Of a stretch of 64,000 nt of DNA, positions 1 to 13,300 are shown in pieces. Each line of letters opens with the position of its first letter. Position 1 is the first letter of the stretch. The stretch comes from Orbilia blumenaviensis. Taxonomy: Eukaryota > Ascomycota > Orbiliomycetes > Orbiliales > Orbiliaceae. The notes below the pieces were generated by a model that saw nothing but the letters and a program-made list of their open reading frames with translations, made no database searches and was not told the DNA's origin. The DNA lies in NCBI GenBank assembly GCA_036872755.1, contig JAVHNS010000014.1:558001-622000 (forward strand). The letters are read 5' to 3'. The translations under genes were made by a program, and so were the position numbers.

Positions 1-1787
1 GGATAGGAGGGGCAACGGGAGCTATTCTATTTCTATTCGCATGGAGGACCAAAAATCGAAATAATAAAAAATGATATCAAATAAAATATGTCTTCGCTTC
101 CATCATACGGTATCTCTGTCATGCCTAACAGGTGCCTCCTATATAAAATAGGTAGCTACGGGAGACATGCACGGTAGCCAGCCAGTCTCTTGGCCACATA
201 ACTACCACCTAGCCGTCAGGACCATATATACCTACCTCCTACCTACCGTACGGGGTTTTGGCTGGTTTCTCAAGACGGTTTATAGAAAAAAGGGAACTTA
301 AAACAGTATAAATAACGACTTGAAAGACAACAAGACGGCTTGATTTCTTTTTAAAATGTTTTATTATTCGGAAGCAGTCACAGAAAAGTACCCAAACCCC
401 CTACGGTAGGTATATATATAATAACAATAATAAGAGAGAATAGAATAGATCTCCTCCGCGATCTATCTATCCATCCATCCATCCATCCCCCCAAAAGCAT
501 AGGTAGCTACCTAGGTAGCTAGGCAAATGGTAAAATGTCGGTTGGTCATGCATATGTATGTATGTCTGTGGTAGTTGAAATCCAGATCGGCCCGGCAGCC
601 GCACCAAAAAAAGCTTGTCTGGACACACACCCCATCCGATAGCCAATTCAGCCCAGCCGGCCTTTTCGTCTCTTCGTATTCAGCCACAACCGTACAGAGC
701 TTAGCTAGCTAGTAGGTCTTCAGGTGAAGTCTATTATCCCCCGCCAGAAGTAGAAGTACCAGTTACATACATACATCTATCTGTTAGATTTAGAGTTAGA
801 GAGGGTGTGTGATGTGATGTGATGTGACGGACTGCGAACGAGTATATTATTACTTGTTCTCTCTCTCTTTCTCTGGATGTGAGGGGTGAAACACACAGCT
901 CCAACAAAGCATTGTATATTCCATTATACTATACTATACCATACCATACCATACTATGCATATATAGGTATATATATATATATATAAGATGGTGAAGCTG
1001 AACGTACCGGTCCGTGATAGTGTATGTATTTATGTGACCGGATGTAGCATCTACCGCTTCTCTCCAATACCTCTCAGGAATAGTACTAGTACAGTCTACC
1101 AAGCCTGAAGTTAACGGGACCCACCCACACACCCCCCTCTCAATATAAAGTATGCATCCCATCTATGGCTCTTGACAAAAGACGAGTTCAGCCGTTTCAC
1201 AAGGCTGCTTTTTCCCTCTCTCTCTCTCCCATCCATCCATCCATCCATCTATAGCTACATGGTAGTATCCTTCTTTTTGTTTAAATGCCCCCGCATTGAA
1301 TATACTTAATTCTCTCTCGTTTCCCTTTCCTTTTTTCTTCTCTATTCTCTCTTCGAATCTCGTTTCAGAATCCGATCCGTTCGTTTTTTTCGCCCTGAGT
1401 TTTTACCCGAAAGGACGGTAACTTGTCCCAAAAACCTCGCATTACGTTATATACCTACCTACTAGTGCTAGCAGTACTGCTGCCTGCCTCTCCTTCTGCT
1501 TCGACCTACGTAACCACCTTTTTTTTTATCCTATACTCTACACGATTCTTCTCTCTCTCTCCGGACAAAATACAGCGACGACAGAATTGATTCGACTGTA
1601 GTCCAGATCAGATCAGATCTATCCGGTCTGCGGGCTGGATAAATATCCTTTTACTAACTTACCTACCTCTTACCAAGTGCTGCACTATCTGTAGCTACTA
1701 GTACTACCTAATTAGCTACTGCTGCTGTATATATAGCTTCGGTAGCTATATATATATACATAGCACAGTAGACAGAAAGAGAGAGAA
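1..1787. other. Intergenic / 5' leader, microsatellite-rich
   Basis: No gene is supported here. The stretch carries short tandem repeats (CCAT units near 469-486, GTGAT units near 809-828, a TA run near 970-987), many TACC/GGTA tracts, one MITE-like element (241-411), and pyrimidine-rich TCTC tracts between about 1200 and 1560. The pyrimidine tracts just before the ATG at 1788 resemble a fungal promoter and 5' leader. Confidence 0.5.
241..411 (+). mobile_element. MITE-like element, copy 1
   Basis: This 171-bp element begins ACCTACCGTA and ends TACGGTAGGT, a perfect 10-bp terminal inverted repeat that extends imperfectly inward (CGGGGTTTTGG against GGGGGTTTGGG). A second copy in the same orientation lies at 8711-8928. 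The copies share internal blocks such as GGCTGGTTTCTC, ACGGTTTATAG, GGGAACTTAAA, and TTCGGAAGCAGTC near the right end. There is no coding capacity. The surrounding TA-rich sequence would suit a TA-inserting (Tc1/mariner-type) non-autonomous element, but I could not fix a target duplication. Confidence 0.6.
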
Positions 1788-4700
1788 ATGTCCGACTCGA
1801 CGGCCTCGCTGACCGGCTCCATCCCATCCATCACCACCACCATCTCCTCCGATCACCCTTCCACCACGACCAATGCGATAACCTCCTCCCCGCTCTCCCG
1901 CGCGATCTCCAAAGCCCGCAAGAAGAAGTCCGCCCAAAACCTCTCCATCTCCGAACCCACCAACCAATCCACCGCCTCCCTCTCCTCGAACGAGAATGGC
2001 TCCATCAGGTCTTCCTCCGCTGTGGCCTCTTCTACTACTAGCTATATCGAAAAACTGAGGAAGCGCCGCGCCGAGAGAAAGGAGAGGAAGGAGTTGGAGC
2101 ATGCCGGTCATGGTAATGGTCATGGGAGGAAGAGTCGTCGTAATTCGGTGTCGGGGAGCTTTGAGAGCGAGGATCATGACCATGACCATGACCATGACCA
2201 TGATGATAGGTAATTTATATATCACTCTTCCCCCTACACAATCAGTCTATTTTTTTAAATTTAAAATTCCCTCTCTCTTTCTCTCTATCTATCTCCATTT
2301 CCTTTCATTTTACTATCGTCGTCGTCGTCGTCGTCATTATTTTAATATTGTCTGTCTCTCTCTCTTCGTCCCGCTTCCGTCCCTTATTTCTCCTTAGCGT
2401 TTGTCCGTCCGTCTGCACCGTATACCGTATAACCTCTTTTTTATTGTTATCGAATTCGGTGCTGCAGCCCGTCCCCATCCGGCGCTCAAGCTGCTTGCGC
2501 CTGCCCCAAACTGATATCTGATGCCCTGAACCAACCGGAGAGAAGACAGCCAGAAACAGAAACGGGCCCGGGACATCGGGTATCTTTACCTCTCTCTGTC
2601 TCTGTCTCTCTCTCTTTCATTCCCACTTTTCCTTACACTCTTAGGCCCCCCCCGCCCCGCCTCGTACCTATACCTCTCTCTTTCTTTTTTCTCTTATACG
2701 TATCCTCTTTGTGCTGCTGTACCACTCAAGATCCTGCCAATTTTTCTTTTCTGTCAAGAGAGAGATTGCGTTTTGTGGGTTCCCTTATTCCCTTGTTCCC
2801 TTGTTTTTCCATTTTTGGTTCTTTCGGTTTTGAGACGTTCTTGATACTGCTTCTTTGCTCTGCTCCACCTGCGCAACTGCAACTTCCGTTTCTCTCTCTC
2901 CTTCTGGAACGATATACGTGCCTGGCCCATAATTCAATATCCCACTCCCCCCCATTCTCATCACCCTCATCAATATATCACCACAAGACTCAGACCTCTT
3001 TTTATTTATTTAATCATTTCATTCAATTGGTTCATTTTAAATTGAATAGTCAATTGAGATTGAGATTTGATTGATTGATCGGAATTTTCCCAACTGACTT
3101 GGAGAGGAAATACAGCATAACCTTCGAACCAGGCCTCGTCGCCCCAGACCCCGCCTCAACCTCCCTCGCCTCCACGCCCACCTTCCCGATCAGCATCTCA
3201 ACCTCCTTCGAAGACCCCTCCCTCTCCTCCAAATCCACCCAGCTACAGGTCACCTCCGATGGTCGTCCCATCCGCCGCTCCACCTCCCCAGCTCACTCCT
3301 CAGGCTCCCGCGACTCCTCCCCAGGCCCCGTCAGCACCCCAACCTTAGCTTCAGGAATCGTCCTCGGCAACATCCTAGGCATGAAGAGCAGCAGCAACAG
3401 CAACAGACATCGCTCCGGCAGCACCACCTCCAACGCCTCCGGCTCCGGAACCGAAGGTAGCAGCAGCATCATCCCACGCTCCGTACCAATCCTTCAACCG
3501 AAAGCCACCACCGCCCCTTCAACTGCCATCTCCACCGATGCCGCCGTCACAATCACTAAACCCGACACGGTCGTAACCCCCCCTACTCCAATAGAACCCA
3601 CCGCCCCTGTCTCAGCCGCAACAAATATAATTTCCCGAAGATCGAGAGGGGCCAGCATCAGCAAGCTCCCCAGCAAGCTCTCTCACTCCTCGCTTCCAGA
3701 AGAAACTAACGGTGTTAGCGGCGGCGGCGGAGGAAGCAGCATCATTCTCTCGGGAAGTTACAAACCCCTTACTCCGACAATTGAAGTCCCCACCCCCCAA
3801 CCAACACCCACCGTCGGCACAACCACAACCGCAACTTCTAATAATAATAACAACACCAATAACAATAACAACAATAATAATCCCGCCAACGGGGCTAATA
3901 ACTCTTCTGGCTTCTTCTCAAATATGTTCTCTGCCGCACAAACCGCTGCATCACAGTTAAGCAGTACCATCGCAAATACATCCCTCGCGCCAGGTGCAAA
4001 GGGTACCAAAGGAGGAGCCACAGCAGCCAACGGAACCATCACAACCCCTACCATCGGCGTCAGCGATAGCGGTATCACAACCACAACCACAATCACTACA
4101 ACCGCCACTAATACCTCTACATCTTCAGCACCGGGAACACCCTCAAAACCTGGTTCGGAAGATAATAATAATAAAGACCGTAAACCACTCGCGGTGGAAA
4201 CGCTAGGACAGGGGGAGCTGAGTCTGGGGTCTTTGGGGATCACGACCAGCGACGGTAGCGGACGGGAGAGAAAGCGAAGGAGCAGACCTAGCAGTACTGT
4301 CGGCGTGGATATGCCGGAACCGGCGGTATTACACGGCCTTGGGCTTGTGGGCGAGAAGGAGGAAGAGATCGGACAGATTCCAAAAAGCGCGGGCGGCTTT
4401 CTTGGTGAGAAGAGTTTTGATACTGTTATCTATGAGAGGACTGCCGGTGCGGCGGCGGCGGCGGCGGCAGCAGCTGGGACGGGTACACCGTCGTCTGCAC
4501 CGCTACTAGACGATGCCGACTCCGTTGGATTGGGTAGACAGCGAAGCGACAGCGGACGGTCGATACTTGGGCGCCACAACAGCAAGAAGCGAAGGGAACG
4601 GGGGATCAGTGCCGCCACGCAAGGTAGCGACTCCCTAAACTCTACACCGGCGTTAACGGCACGATCAGCCACCTTCGCACCGGCGACCACAAGACGCAAC

Positions 4701-7107
4701 CGCGACTTCCATTCATTATTCAAAACCGTCCCTCAAGAAGACAATCTAATCGAAGACTACGGGTGTGCTTTACAAAAGGAGATTTTGTTACAAGGGAGGA
4801 TGTATGTGTCATCTGGACATATATGCTTCTATTCCAATATCTTCGGATGGACGACGACGCTTGTTATATCGTTTGATGAGATCGTTGCTATCGAGCGACG
4901 GATGACCGCGTTGGTTATCCCCAACGGAATCATGATCCAGACGCTACATGCCAAGAATGTATTCGCATCGTTTATCAGTCGAGATTCAACGTATGATCTT
5001 ATACTGGGGATATGGCGAACAATCCATCCGAATCTAATCGATACCATAAACGGCACACGGCTGGGTGATAAAGAAGAAGGGGTGAGCGAGGGTGCTGAGG
5101 AAGAGGATGATGATGGAAGTGAATACGATGAAGACGATGAGTATGATAGTTTGGGGGATGAAAGCGATCTTGATGTACCATCTTCATCTGCGGCGGAAGT
5201 ACCGGTTGTTAAAAGCGTTTCTAAAAAGGCGTCTACACCCGCTGTTGGCGGTAGTGGGGTTCTTGTTACTTCACCTGCTGCAGCTGGTAGTGCTGGTGGC
5301 GGCGGCGGGGATCCTGGTGCTGCTGAGGGAGTTTTCCCGGGACCGACTACACATGCGCCGACGGTTTGTGGTGATGAAAGCAGTCATCTTGATCGACCGC
5401 TTTGTGATGAAATTATTGCCGTACCGCTTGGGAAAGTATTCGCGGTGATGTACGGCGAATCCTCACAGCAGTTCCTAACCCGCCTTCTCTCGGAAGACTG
5501 TAAAGTCGAAAACCTCTCTCTCCCAGACGCGAAATTCATCGAAAACGGATCGACGGACTACCCTGGTAAAAAAGCTAGAAGTTTTTCATACGTGAAACCT
5601 TTGAACGCTAGCATAGGACCCAAGAGCACTAAATGTTTGATCACTGAGGTTGTTGAGCAGGAGGATTTGGAAAAGGCGGTGACGGTGGTGACGTACACTC
5701 AGACGCCGGATGTGCCCAGCGGGGGGGTTTTTAAGGTGCTCACTAGGACTTGTTTGATGTGGGGGGAAGGGAATGGGACTAGGATTGTGATGAATTGTAC
5801 GGTTGAGTGGAGTGGGAAGAGTTGGATTAAAGGTATTCATTCTCCCCTCTATCCTGTGTTTTGAATATGAAAAACTAATGGTGGTTTTTTTTTTTTTTTT
5901 TGGAACAGGACCCATCGAAAAAGGCGCCTCAGACGGCCAAATCTCCTACACAAAAGACCTCCTAAACGCCCTCCGCCGCGAATTCGCGCCCAAAAAACCA
6001 ACAGCAGCAGCAGCATCCGGCACCGCCGCCGGCGGGAAAGGAAAACGCAAACGTCGTGCGAACGGCGATGCAGCCGCAACCGCAACCACAGCCACAATCA
6101 CAACATCCTCATCATCCGCTGCATCCTCAGCGCAGAAATGGGGAATCCTCGCACCGGTCATGGAACCAGTCACTTCTTTACTCGGAGAGTTTGGAGCGGG
6201 GATATTGGTTACTCTTGTTGTTGTTATGGTTGCTATGAGTCTTAGTCGTGCGATTTTTGGAGATCCTTCCCCTTCCTCTAATACACCATCTGCAAAGCGG
6301 GGTTTGAGGAGAACGGAAAGGGAAATCTTGGCGGAAATGTGGATGAGAGAGGAAGCTGGGTTGTGGGACTGGCTTGAAGATAGAGCTGGTATTGAAGGGG
6401 TACTACCGTTTGAAGAACGTGTTGGAAGGAGGTATGATTGGGAAGCTGCGGGGATGAGGGAGGGTGTTAGACGACAATCTGCGAATGTGGATAGGAGGAT
6501 GGCGGAGAGGATGGTTGATGAGGGGATCAGGGTTAGTGAAGAAAGACTGGGGGTTTTGAAGAGGGTTAATGAGGAGGAGAAGAGGAGGGGACGGGCTGGG
6601 TGTGGGTGTGCGAGTGGCGGGGAGTGTGGGTGTGTTGGGGGGTGTAGGTGTGGTGAGAAGGAGGTGGGGTGTGGATGCGCGGGGAATGGGGGATGTGGAT
6701 GTGAGAAGGTGGCGGCTGGGGGGTGTAAATGTGGGAAAAAGGATGGGAGCGGCGGGGGTACGAATAGTAGTACCGGCTGTTCCTGCGGTGGGGATTGTCA
6801 ATGTGGAAAGGGCGATGGGAAGGGGTGTGGTTGTAAAGCTACGGCTGATGCTGCTGCTGCTAACAATGAGAAGTTGGTTACCCAGGAGAAGGAGAAGGGT
6901 AAAGTACCAGCGGCGGGAATAGTGGGTGGGTGTGGATGTGCGAAGAAGGCTGCGGCTGCGGCTGCGGCGGGAGGGGCAGGGTGTGGTTGTAAATCTGGCG
7001 GGTTGTGCGGTTGTAAAGATTGTAAGTGTGGAGGTGGTGGGGGTGTTAAAGCTGCTGCTGCTGCTGCGTCGGCATCGGTGGTGAGTGGTGAGAAGAAGGA
7101 GCTGTGA
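1788..7107 (+). CDS. GRAM-VASt (Lam/Ltc-type) sterol-transfer protein with Cys-rich CxC tail
   Basis: Proposed exons are 1788-2209, 3107-5832 and 5909-7107, giving about 1448 aa. Intron 2 (76 bp) is clear and joins a GRAM/VASt reading frame exactly. Intron 1 is about 900 bp, is only phase-supported, and could use acceptor 3115 instead, so exon 1 is less certain. Residues 1-660 are disordered, with Asn and Ala runs. A GRAM domain lies near 671-782, an acidic linker follows, and a single VASt (StART-like) domain spans about 904-1076, ending in the GPIEKGASDGQ block typical of fungal homologues. One membrane segment lies near 1139-1166. Family members sit in the ER at contact sites and move sterol; one GRAM, one VASt and one TM match yeast Lam5/Lam6 rather than two-VASt Ysp2/Lam4. 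Where homologues usually end, residues about 1280-1434 add 26 cysteines as 13 CxC pairs in Gly/Ala/Lys-rich sequence, like a metallothionein. Confidence 0.85.
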
Positions 7108-8023
7108 GTGAGTTCATTTTGTTTATCATTGTGGTGGTATATAACTTTTTTTTACCTGGGTATACTACTTGTAAGTTTTTTTTTTTGCAAAGGGTTGAGA
7201 GAAATTGTACGATGGCAATCCTCTCTCCCGGCTCTAAGCAGCTGCTTTCACTACTACCAAGTCGGGATCCAATGGGTCTACTTGTTTTTTTCTGTTTTTT
7301 CTTTTCAAAATGCTTTGATTGTGATAGATAGAGCCATTGCTACCGCCCGTTTGGATTCTGGGGCCCTTTTCTCTGTATTCCAAGTTGTGAAGTTTTTATT
7401 GTTCATTGGCTGGCTGGGCATTATATTATATTATATTATATTAGCGGGGTTTCCTTTTTTCCTTTCCTTTTTTTTTTATTCATTCTTTTGTAAATTCTTT
7501 TGTATAGTTACTTGAGTAGAGTAGTTTATTCAGATTTACCTACGATTTTACTCACTCGCTCGCTCGCTCACTGGGTATTTACTTTTACTTTTACTTTTGC
7601 GGATATAGATATACATACTTAGATTGAGCAGATTGACATGGGCTTTCTTTTAATTCTTTCTTTTTTAAATATATATATATTTTTAGCTCGTTAGTTTGGT
7701 TGGTTATATATCTATCTAGCTTCTCGTAGTACTAGTGTTTATGTTTACTCGGCTGGGTTAGGTAAGGAGGGGGGGGGTGAGGGGGGTTGATTTGTAGATG
7801 GTGGATGGTGGATGTTCGGGGGAGGGGGGGGAAGCGGCCGGTGGATTGGATTTTGGAATTTTGCACTTTAAACTTTACCAGTCCGCCGGAGGAGCCCGAG
7901 GGGGTAGGATGGGATAGGATAGCGTAGAATGGAATATATATATATATACATATACACTTGATTTTGGTTTTAATTGTGATGTTGATTTTGAGGTTGGGGT
8001 TCATTATATTTGTTTAATGTTAA

Positions 8024-8025
8024 TA

Positions 8026-8087
<62 letters not shown>
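8024..8087. repeat. Hexanucleotide microsatellite (ATGTGT)n
   Basis: About ten perfect tandem copies of a 6-bp unit (ATGTGT/GTGTAT) are followed by TACT/TTAC units. It is a plain microsatellite and is likely length-polymorphic. Confidence 0.9.
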
Positions 8088-8309
8088 CTTTACTTACTTA
8101 CTTACTTATTTTGAGGGGTATCGTAACGGTTTGATCTGATTTAGAATTTGATTTGATATATTCCAGAGAGAAAAGGAAAAGGAAAGGGGAGGGGAGGGGA
8201 GGGAGGTGCTTTCTTTTGTGGTTCAGTCGAGTCGAGTTTTGGATTGGGATTTTGGGGGGTCTTTATGGTGGTAGTTTAAGGAGGGGGTTAGGTATGCTAA
8301 AGAAGACCT

Positions 8310-8341
<32 letters not shown>

Positions 8342-8710
8342 TTTAAGATGGCTTTGGGGACGTAAATAAGTAACTAAGTAAGATTGAAGATCATGTTATG
8401 TTTACAGATGCACTGAAACTAGTACTCCCTAGGTACCCAGGTACGGTAGGGTGTACTATTGGAAGGGAGAGATTGTGAGTTTTATAGGGGAGGGTTGAAT
8501 CGTATACCTACATATATAAACTTCTTTCTTTCTTTTTTTTTTCTTTTTTCTTCTCTAAATCTAAATCTGAATCTGTAGATAGAAAGAAAAAAAAGGAAGG
8601 GGGAAGAAAAATATATCTCACGTATAGCACGCCGAAAGGCCTCCATCGAGGGCTGGTATATTGATCTATCTATCTATATGATCAATACATAGCAACATAT
8701 CTCCGTGAGT

Positions 8711-8820
8711 ATATACCGTATGGGGTTTTGGCTGGTTTCTCGAGAACGGTTTATAGCAAGAAAGGGAACTTAAATTAAAATAGTGTAAATTAACGATTTG
8801 AAAGAGGATAATTAAGACGG

Positions 8821-8851
<31 letters not shown>

Positions 8852-8928
8852 TTTTTTTAAAAAAAAAGATGTTTTAGTGTTCGGAAGCAGTCCCAGAAAA
8901 GGTACCCAAACCCTCCGATGATATATAC
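8711..8928 (+). mobile_element. MITE-like element, copy 2
   Basis: This is the second copy of the element at 241-411, in the same orientation and about 8.3 kb away on the other side of the Lam-like gene. It starts ATATACCGTATGGGGTTTTGG and ends GGGTTTGG-like on the opposite strand with ATATAT at the edge. It is longer than copy 1 (about 218 bp) because of a TTTC microsatellite and an A tract near 8821-8870. Internal blocks GGCTGGTTTCTC, ACGGTTTATAG, GGGAACTTAAA and TTCGGAAGCAGTC are conserved. Confidence 0.6.
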
Positions 8929-10141
8929 CTAGCATTGCAGGCAGTTCAAAGTTGGTATCTTGAAAGAAGGAAAGAAAAAGATCGATGGGGGCTGTGATGA
9001 TATCGATAGTTACATGAGGCGCGGCGGGTAGGTAGGCAGGTAGGTGGCTTCAACATGATAGAAATAAATAAATATGTATATATACTAATTTCATTGATAT
9101 TGTATGGATAGATGGATAGATGGATGTAAATATACGTATCAGCGTAGCTACCGTGGTAGAAATGGGGGGGGTTCTAGGCTATGGGCCGACTGGCTTGGTA
9201 GAAGCCTCGTTCAATCTCGGAAAGTTTTAGACATATTTATTTAATTTTAGTATATTTGTTATTCGTGTAAAGGCTTTGTTTTGTAAAACCATTCTTATTA
9301 TATATTTGGGTTGAAACCAAAAAAATATATATATAGTTACATCGCATTACTGAAAGGCAGGGGGTGCTGGTAAATTCAATCAAAAGTATATTGGTGCTCA
9401 ATCTTTATCGCAAATAGCATCCTGTCCTAGGATCCTGTCTGGTCGATATCTTAGATACCATGTTGGAAGTAATCAACCATTGATGCAAGCAGAAAAGAGG
9501 GCAGTTTAGAGGGGGTTTAATCTCGCCCACCTTCGAGGCCTTTAGTAAATGTGAACAAAAATGCAACACAGGCCGACAGATAATATGCAACGTATGTGGG
9601 GCCTCAGCGGTCACCAACTTACTCATCCAAAGGCTCGCTGGGAGTACAGATTATTTACGTGGAGCATGCATGGGTACTTATTAGTACTGTTCTTGGGTCA
9701 CACAAGCCGGCGGGCCCGGTTAATTGACTAGCTAGCGGTGGTATAGGCGGGGGCCCACAACTTTGATATATATATATACATATTTCAACTTTAGAAGGTA
9801 CTGGTGGGTTTATATTTCGTGTATTAAACCCCCTAGGCAATGCATGATTGCTATACCATACGTTTTTGTTTTGTTTTGTGCAACAGATATGCTTTGTGGA
9901 ATATAGTACTATTTGGGAATGTGTATTGCGCAAAAACGTTGCGTCTTATCTAAGTTGGATGGATGCATATGCATCTGATCTGCGAACCGGTCGTTTGGTT
10001 TAACCATCTTGAAATATGTATATACTGGATCTTAGATGGTAAGGGTGGATATTCGTCATAAATGTTAAATATGCTTAAAAAAAACTTTGGCGGATAGTGG
10101 TTCCCCCCGGCCTCGGGTAACAAATGTGGTATTTTGAATAG

Positions 10142-10146
10142 ATACC
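10142..10146 (+). repeat. Target-site duplication ATACC (left)
   Basis: The five bases ATACC directly precede the TGTTG start of the left LTR and are repeated exactly after the right LTR at 17458-17462. A 5-bp duplication is the usual footprint of LTR-retrotransposon integrase. Confidence 0.85.
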
Positions 10147-10390
10147 TGTTGAAATCTAGCTATGTGCTTGTAGATTGATAACTTGATTATTCTCTCGAAT
10201 TGTAATACGGCTTCGATCCTGTCTATTATATATAAGAAGATAATTAGTATTCCTTCAACAGAAGTTTAATCCTTTGCAAAGTTTTTACTCTGATTAATAA
10301 ACTCTCACAAATATAAAACTAATAATTATATACTATTAGATTTATTATATAAAACTTACAATAATAACTAATAATTTTTATATTTTAATA
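10147..10390 (+). repeat. Left LTR (244 bp)
   Basis: It starts TGTTGAAATC and aligns base for base with 17214-17457. Its outer (left) part keeps G and C where the right copy has A and T (GAATTGTAATACGGCTTCGA against AAATCATAATATAACTTCAA). Its inner part is depleted, and the terminal CA has become TA. Confidence 0.9.
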
Positions 10391-13300
10391 TTTTTATTAA
10401 ATTAAATTATTTTAATCTTATATATTAATTAATTTTTTTATTAATTTTAATTTTATATTTTTAAATTAATTTTTAATTAATTTAAAGTATTGATTTAAAG
10501 AAGGTTTTTTAAGGAAATATATAAATAATTTTCTATTAAGCCGAATTTAATTTTTTTTTTTTTTTTTTATAATTTTATTAATTAATTAATTATTAATTTT
10601 TTTAAATAATTAAATATGTTTTTGGTGATTGTATATTTATTTGGTTATATGTTAAATATTATTAAAATTTTTAAATAATTTAAAATAATTTTTTTATATG
10701 TGTGTTAATTATATAATTATTTTATTATGAAGATAATGTTATTTAAATATTTTAAATTAACTTTTAAAACTCTTAATGTTAAAAAGGTGAAGAAATTTAT
10801 TTTATGTTAAAAACCAATTTACTAACTAAAATGCAAACTTAATAAAAAAAAGTTCAAATCATTATTTTAAATAAAAAATTATTTTTAAATATATTTTTAT
10901 AAAAATATTTTTTATAATTAATTATATTAATAATTATATAATATATTTATTAAATAAAATAAATAATCAAATTTATTTTTTAATTAATTAATTTACTAAT
11001 TGTTTTTTTAATTTAATTAATTTAAATGATAAAATTAAAAATTATTATTATTTGTTAAACTTATTTTAAAAATAAAGATCTTTTTAATTTATATAAAGAT
11101 TTTTTTAAAAAAAGTAATAAAATTTGTGGTAATTATATTTATAATCACAAAATATGTAATAATATAATTATCCAAATTTATTTTTATTTTAAATTAAAAA
11201 AATCTTATTATACTTAAAAAATAAAAAATTTAATTAAATAATTGTTTAAGTATAATAGTGATCACCCTTTTTTTAAATATGAAAATTTAACCAATAAGGA
11301 ATTTTACCAGAAGATTTTAGCAATTCATAATTCAAAGAAAAAGTTTTTTAGAAAAATTACCTTAAAAATTGCTAAAAAAATGATTAAGAAGATGGTTGGG
11401 AAAATGATTTTAAAGATTTTTAATATTAAAAAAGAGTTTAGCTTTAAATTTTCTTCTAATATTAATTTAAAATCTAGTTTAGGATTTAATTTTGAGTTAA
11501 TTTTTAGTTTTAAATTTAGTTTTGATTTTAGCTCTGATTTTAACTCTAAGAATATTACTATAACCATATCTGATTTTTGTTCTGAAATTGATATTTAATT
11601 AGAGAAGATTGAAAATCCGGTTCAGAATGTTACTAATAAAGAGTCTGATTCTGAATTTAATCTTAAGATTTAATTAAAAGATTTTTATCTTAAAAATAAT
11701 AAAGCAAAAAATAAATTTAATAAAAATCAATTATTTAAATTTCTATTAAATAAAAAATATAATATTAAAATTAATTTTATTTTTAATAATAAAAAAATTT
11801 TAATTAAAATATTTAAAATTTTTAATTAATCAAAATCTAAAAATATTATAATTAATAATAATTTTAATTTTAATAAAAAAAAAATTTCTAATAAAAAAAA
11901 AATTAATATTATAAAAATTATTATATTAATTATAATTTTTATTTAATTAAAATTTATTAAATTAAAATAATAATTTAATAATAATTAAATTATTAATTAT
12001 AATATTTAAATTATTTATAATAATAATAATATTAATAATAAATTAAATAATAATAATATAATTATAATTTTTAATTTAAATTAAATTTTTAATATATATA
12101 TTTTTTAATTAAATTTTTTTATTAATTTTTTTTATTTTGTTTTTAATATTTTTAATTTTATATATTTAATTTAAAATAATTAAAAATTTTTTTATTTTTT
12201 TTATAATTTTAATTATATAATTTATATAATTAAATATTAAATAAGAATTAAAAATTTTTGATTTATAATATTTTGTTTTATTATAGTAATTGTAGTTTTT
12301 TTTTTATTAAATATTATAATTATAAATTTTTTTAAATAATTTTATTAAAAATTTTTTTAATTTATAAAAAAAATATTTTTTTAAATAAAAATAATAATTA
12401 ATTTAAAAAAAAAATATTATTTATTTTTAATAAAAGTTAAGAAAAAATAAGTAAAATTAAAATAATAATTTTTTTAATAATTTAATAAATATATTTATTA
12501 TATTGTTAATTAAAATTATGTGCTTAATTGTAAAATATTTTTAATTATATAAATTTTTAATTATATAAAAATAAATATTAATATACTTTATTTAATTATA
12601 ATTTTTGAAATTTATTATTAAATATTTAATTATTTTATTATTTATATAAAAATTAATTTATATATTTGATTATATATTTAATATAATTAAAATTTGTTTA
12701 ATTTATATTATATTTTTAATAATTTTAGATATAATTATATATTTAATATGTCAAATATCTATAATTACCATAATTTATTTTTTAAATTTTTATATTAAAA
12801 AATTTTTTTTTAAAAATTATAAATAATTTTTAATAAATTTATAATTATTAATATTTTTTATTTAATTTAAATTTGAATATTTTATTAATTTAAATTTTAT
12901 TTTTTTTTTTAATATTAAATAAAAATTTTTAATTTTTTTAAAATATTTTATAATATAACAAATAATTTTAACATATTTTATTTTTAATATTAAACTAAAT
13001 TATAAAAATCTACTAATAATAAATATTAAATTGGGTTTAATAAAAATTATTAAATATATATATTAGTTAATTAATTATTAATATTAATTTTTAATTATTT
13101 TAATTAAATCTTCACCACAATTTTTAAAAATATTATTTTCTATAAAAATTTTAATAATATTGTAGTCAATTATTTTATATTTTTTTAATATAATTTTAAT
13201 ATTAGTCTATTAATGTAATTTAATTGTTTATTTTTTGCAATTACATTCAATTAAGATTTCTAAAAAAGATTTGGTTTTTTTTAAATCAATCATTTTGTAA

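Larger units (their letters stand above)
7108..10141. other. Intergenic, low complexity
   Basis: No supported gene. It holds T-rich sequence after the Lam-like gene, a hexanucleotide repeat (8024-8087), a 20+ base A run near 8319-8341, the second MITE-like copy (8711-8928), and increasingly AT-rich unique DNA up to the retrotransposon. The short open frames here are made of simple repeats. Confidence 0.5.

Noticed and set aside
11242..11598. 118-codon open frame inside the A/T block
   Set aside because: Composition is only what AT-rich DNA gives (Phe, Lys, Ile, Asn, Ser); it lies inside the RIP-ruined retrotransposon and shows no gag or pol motif.
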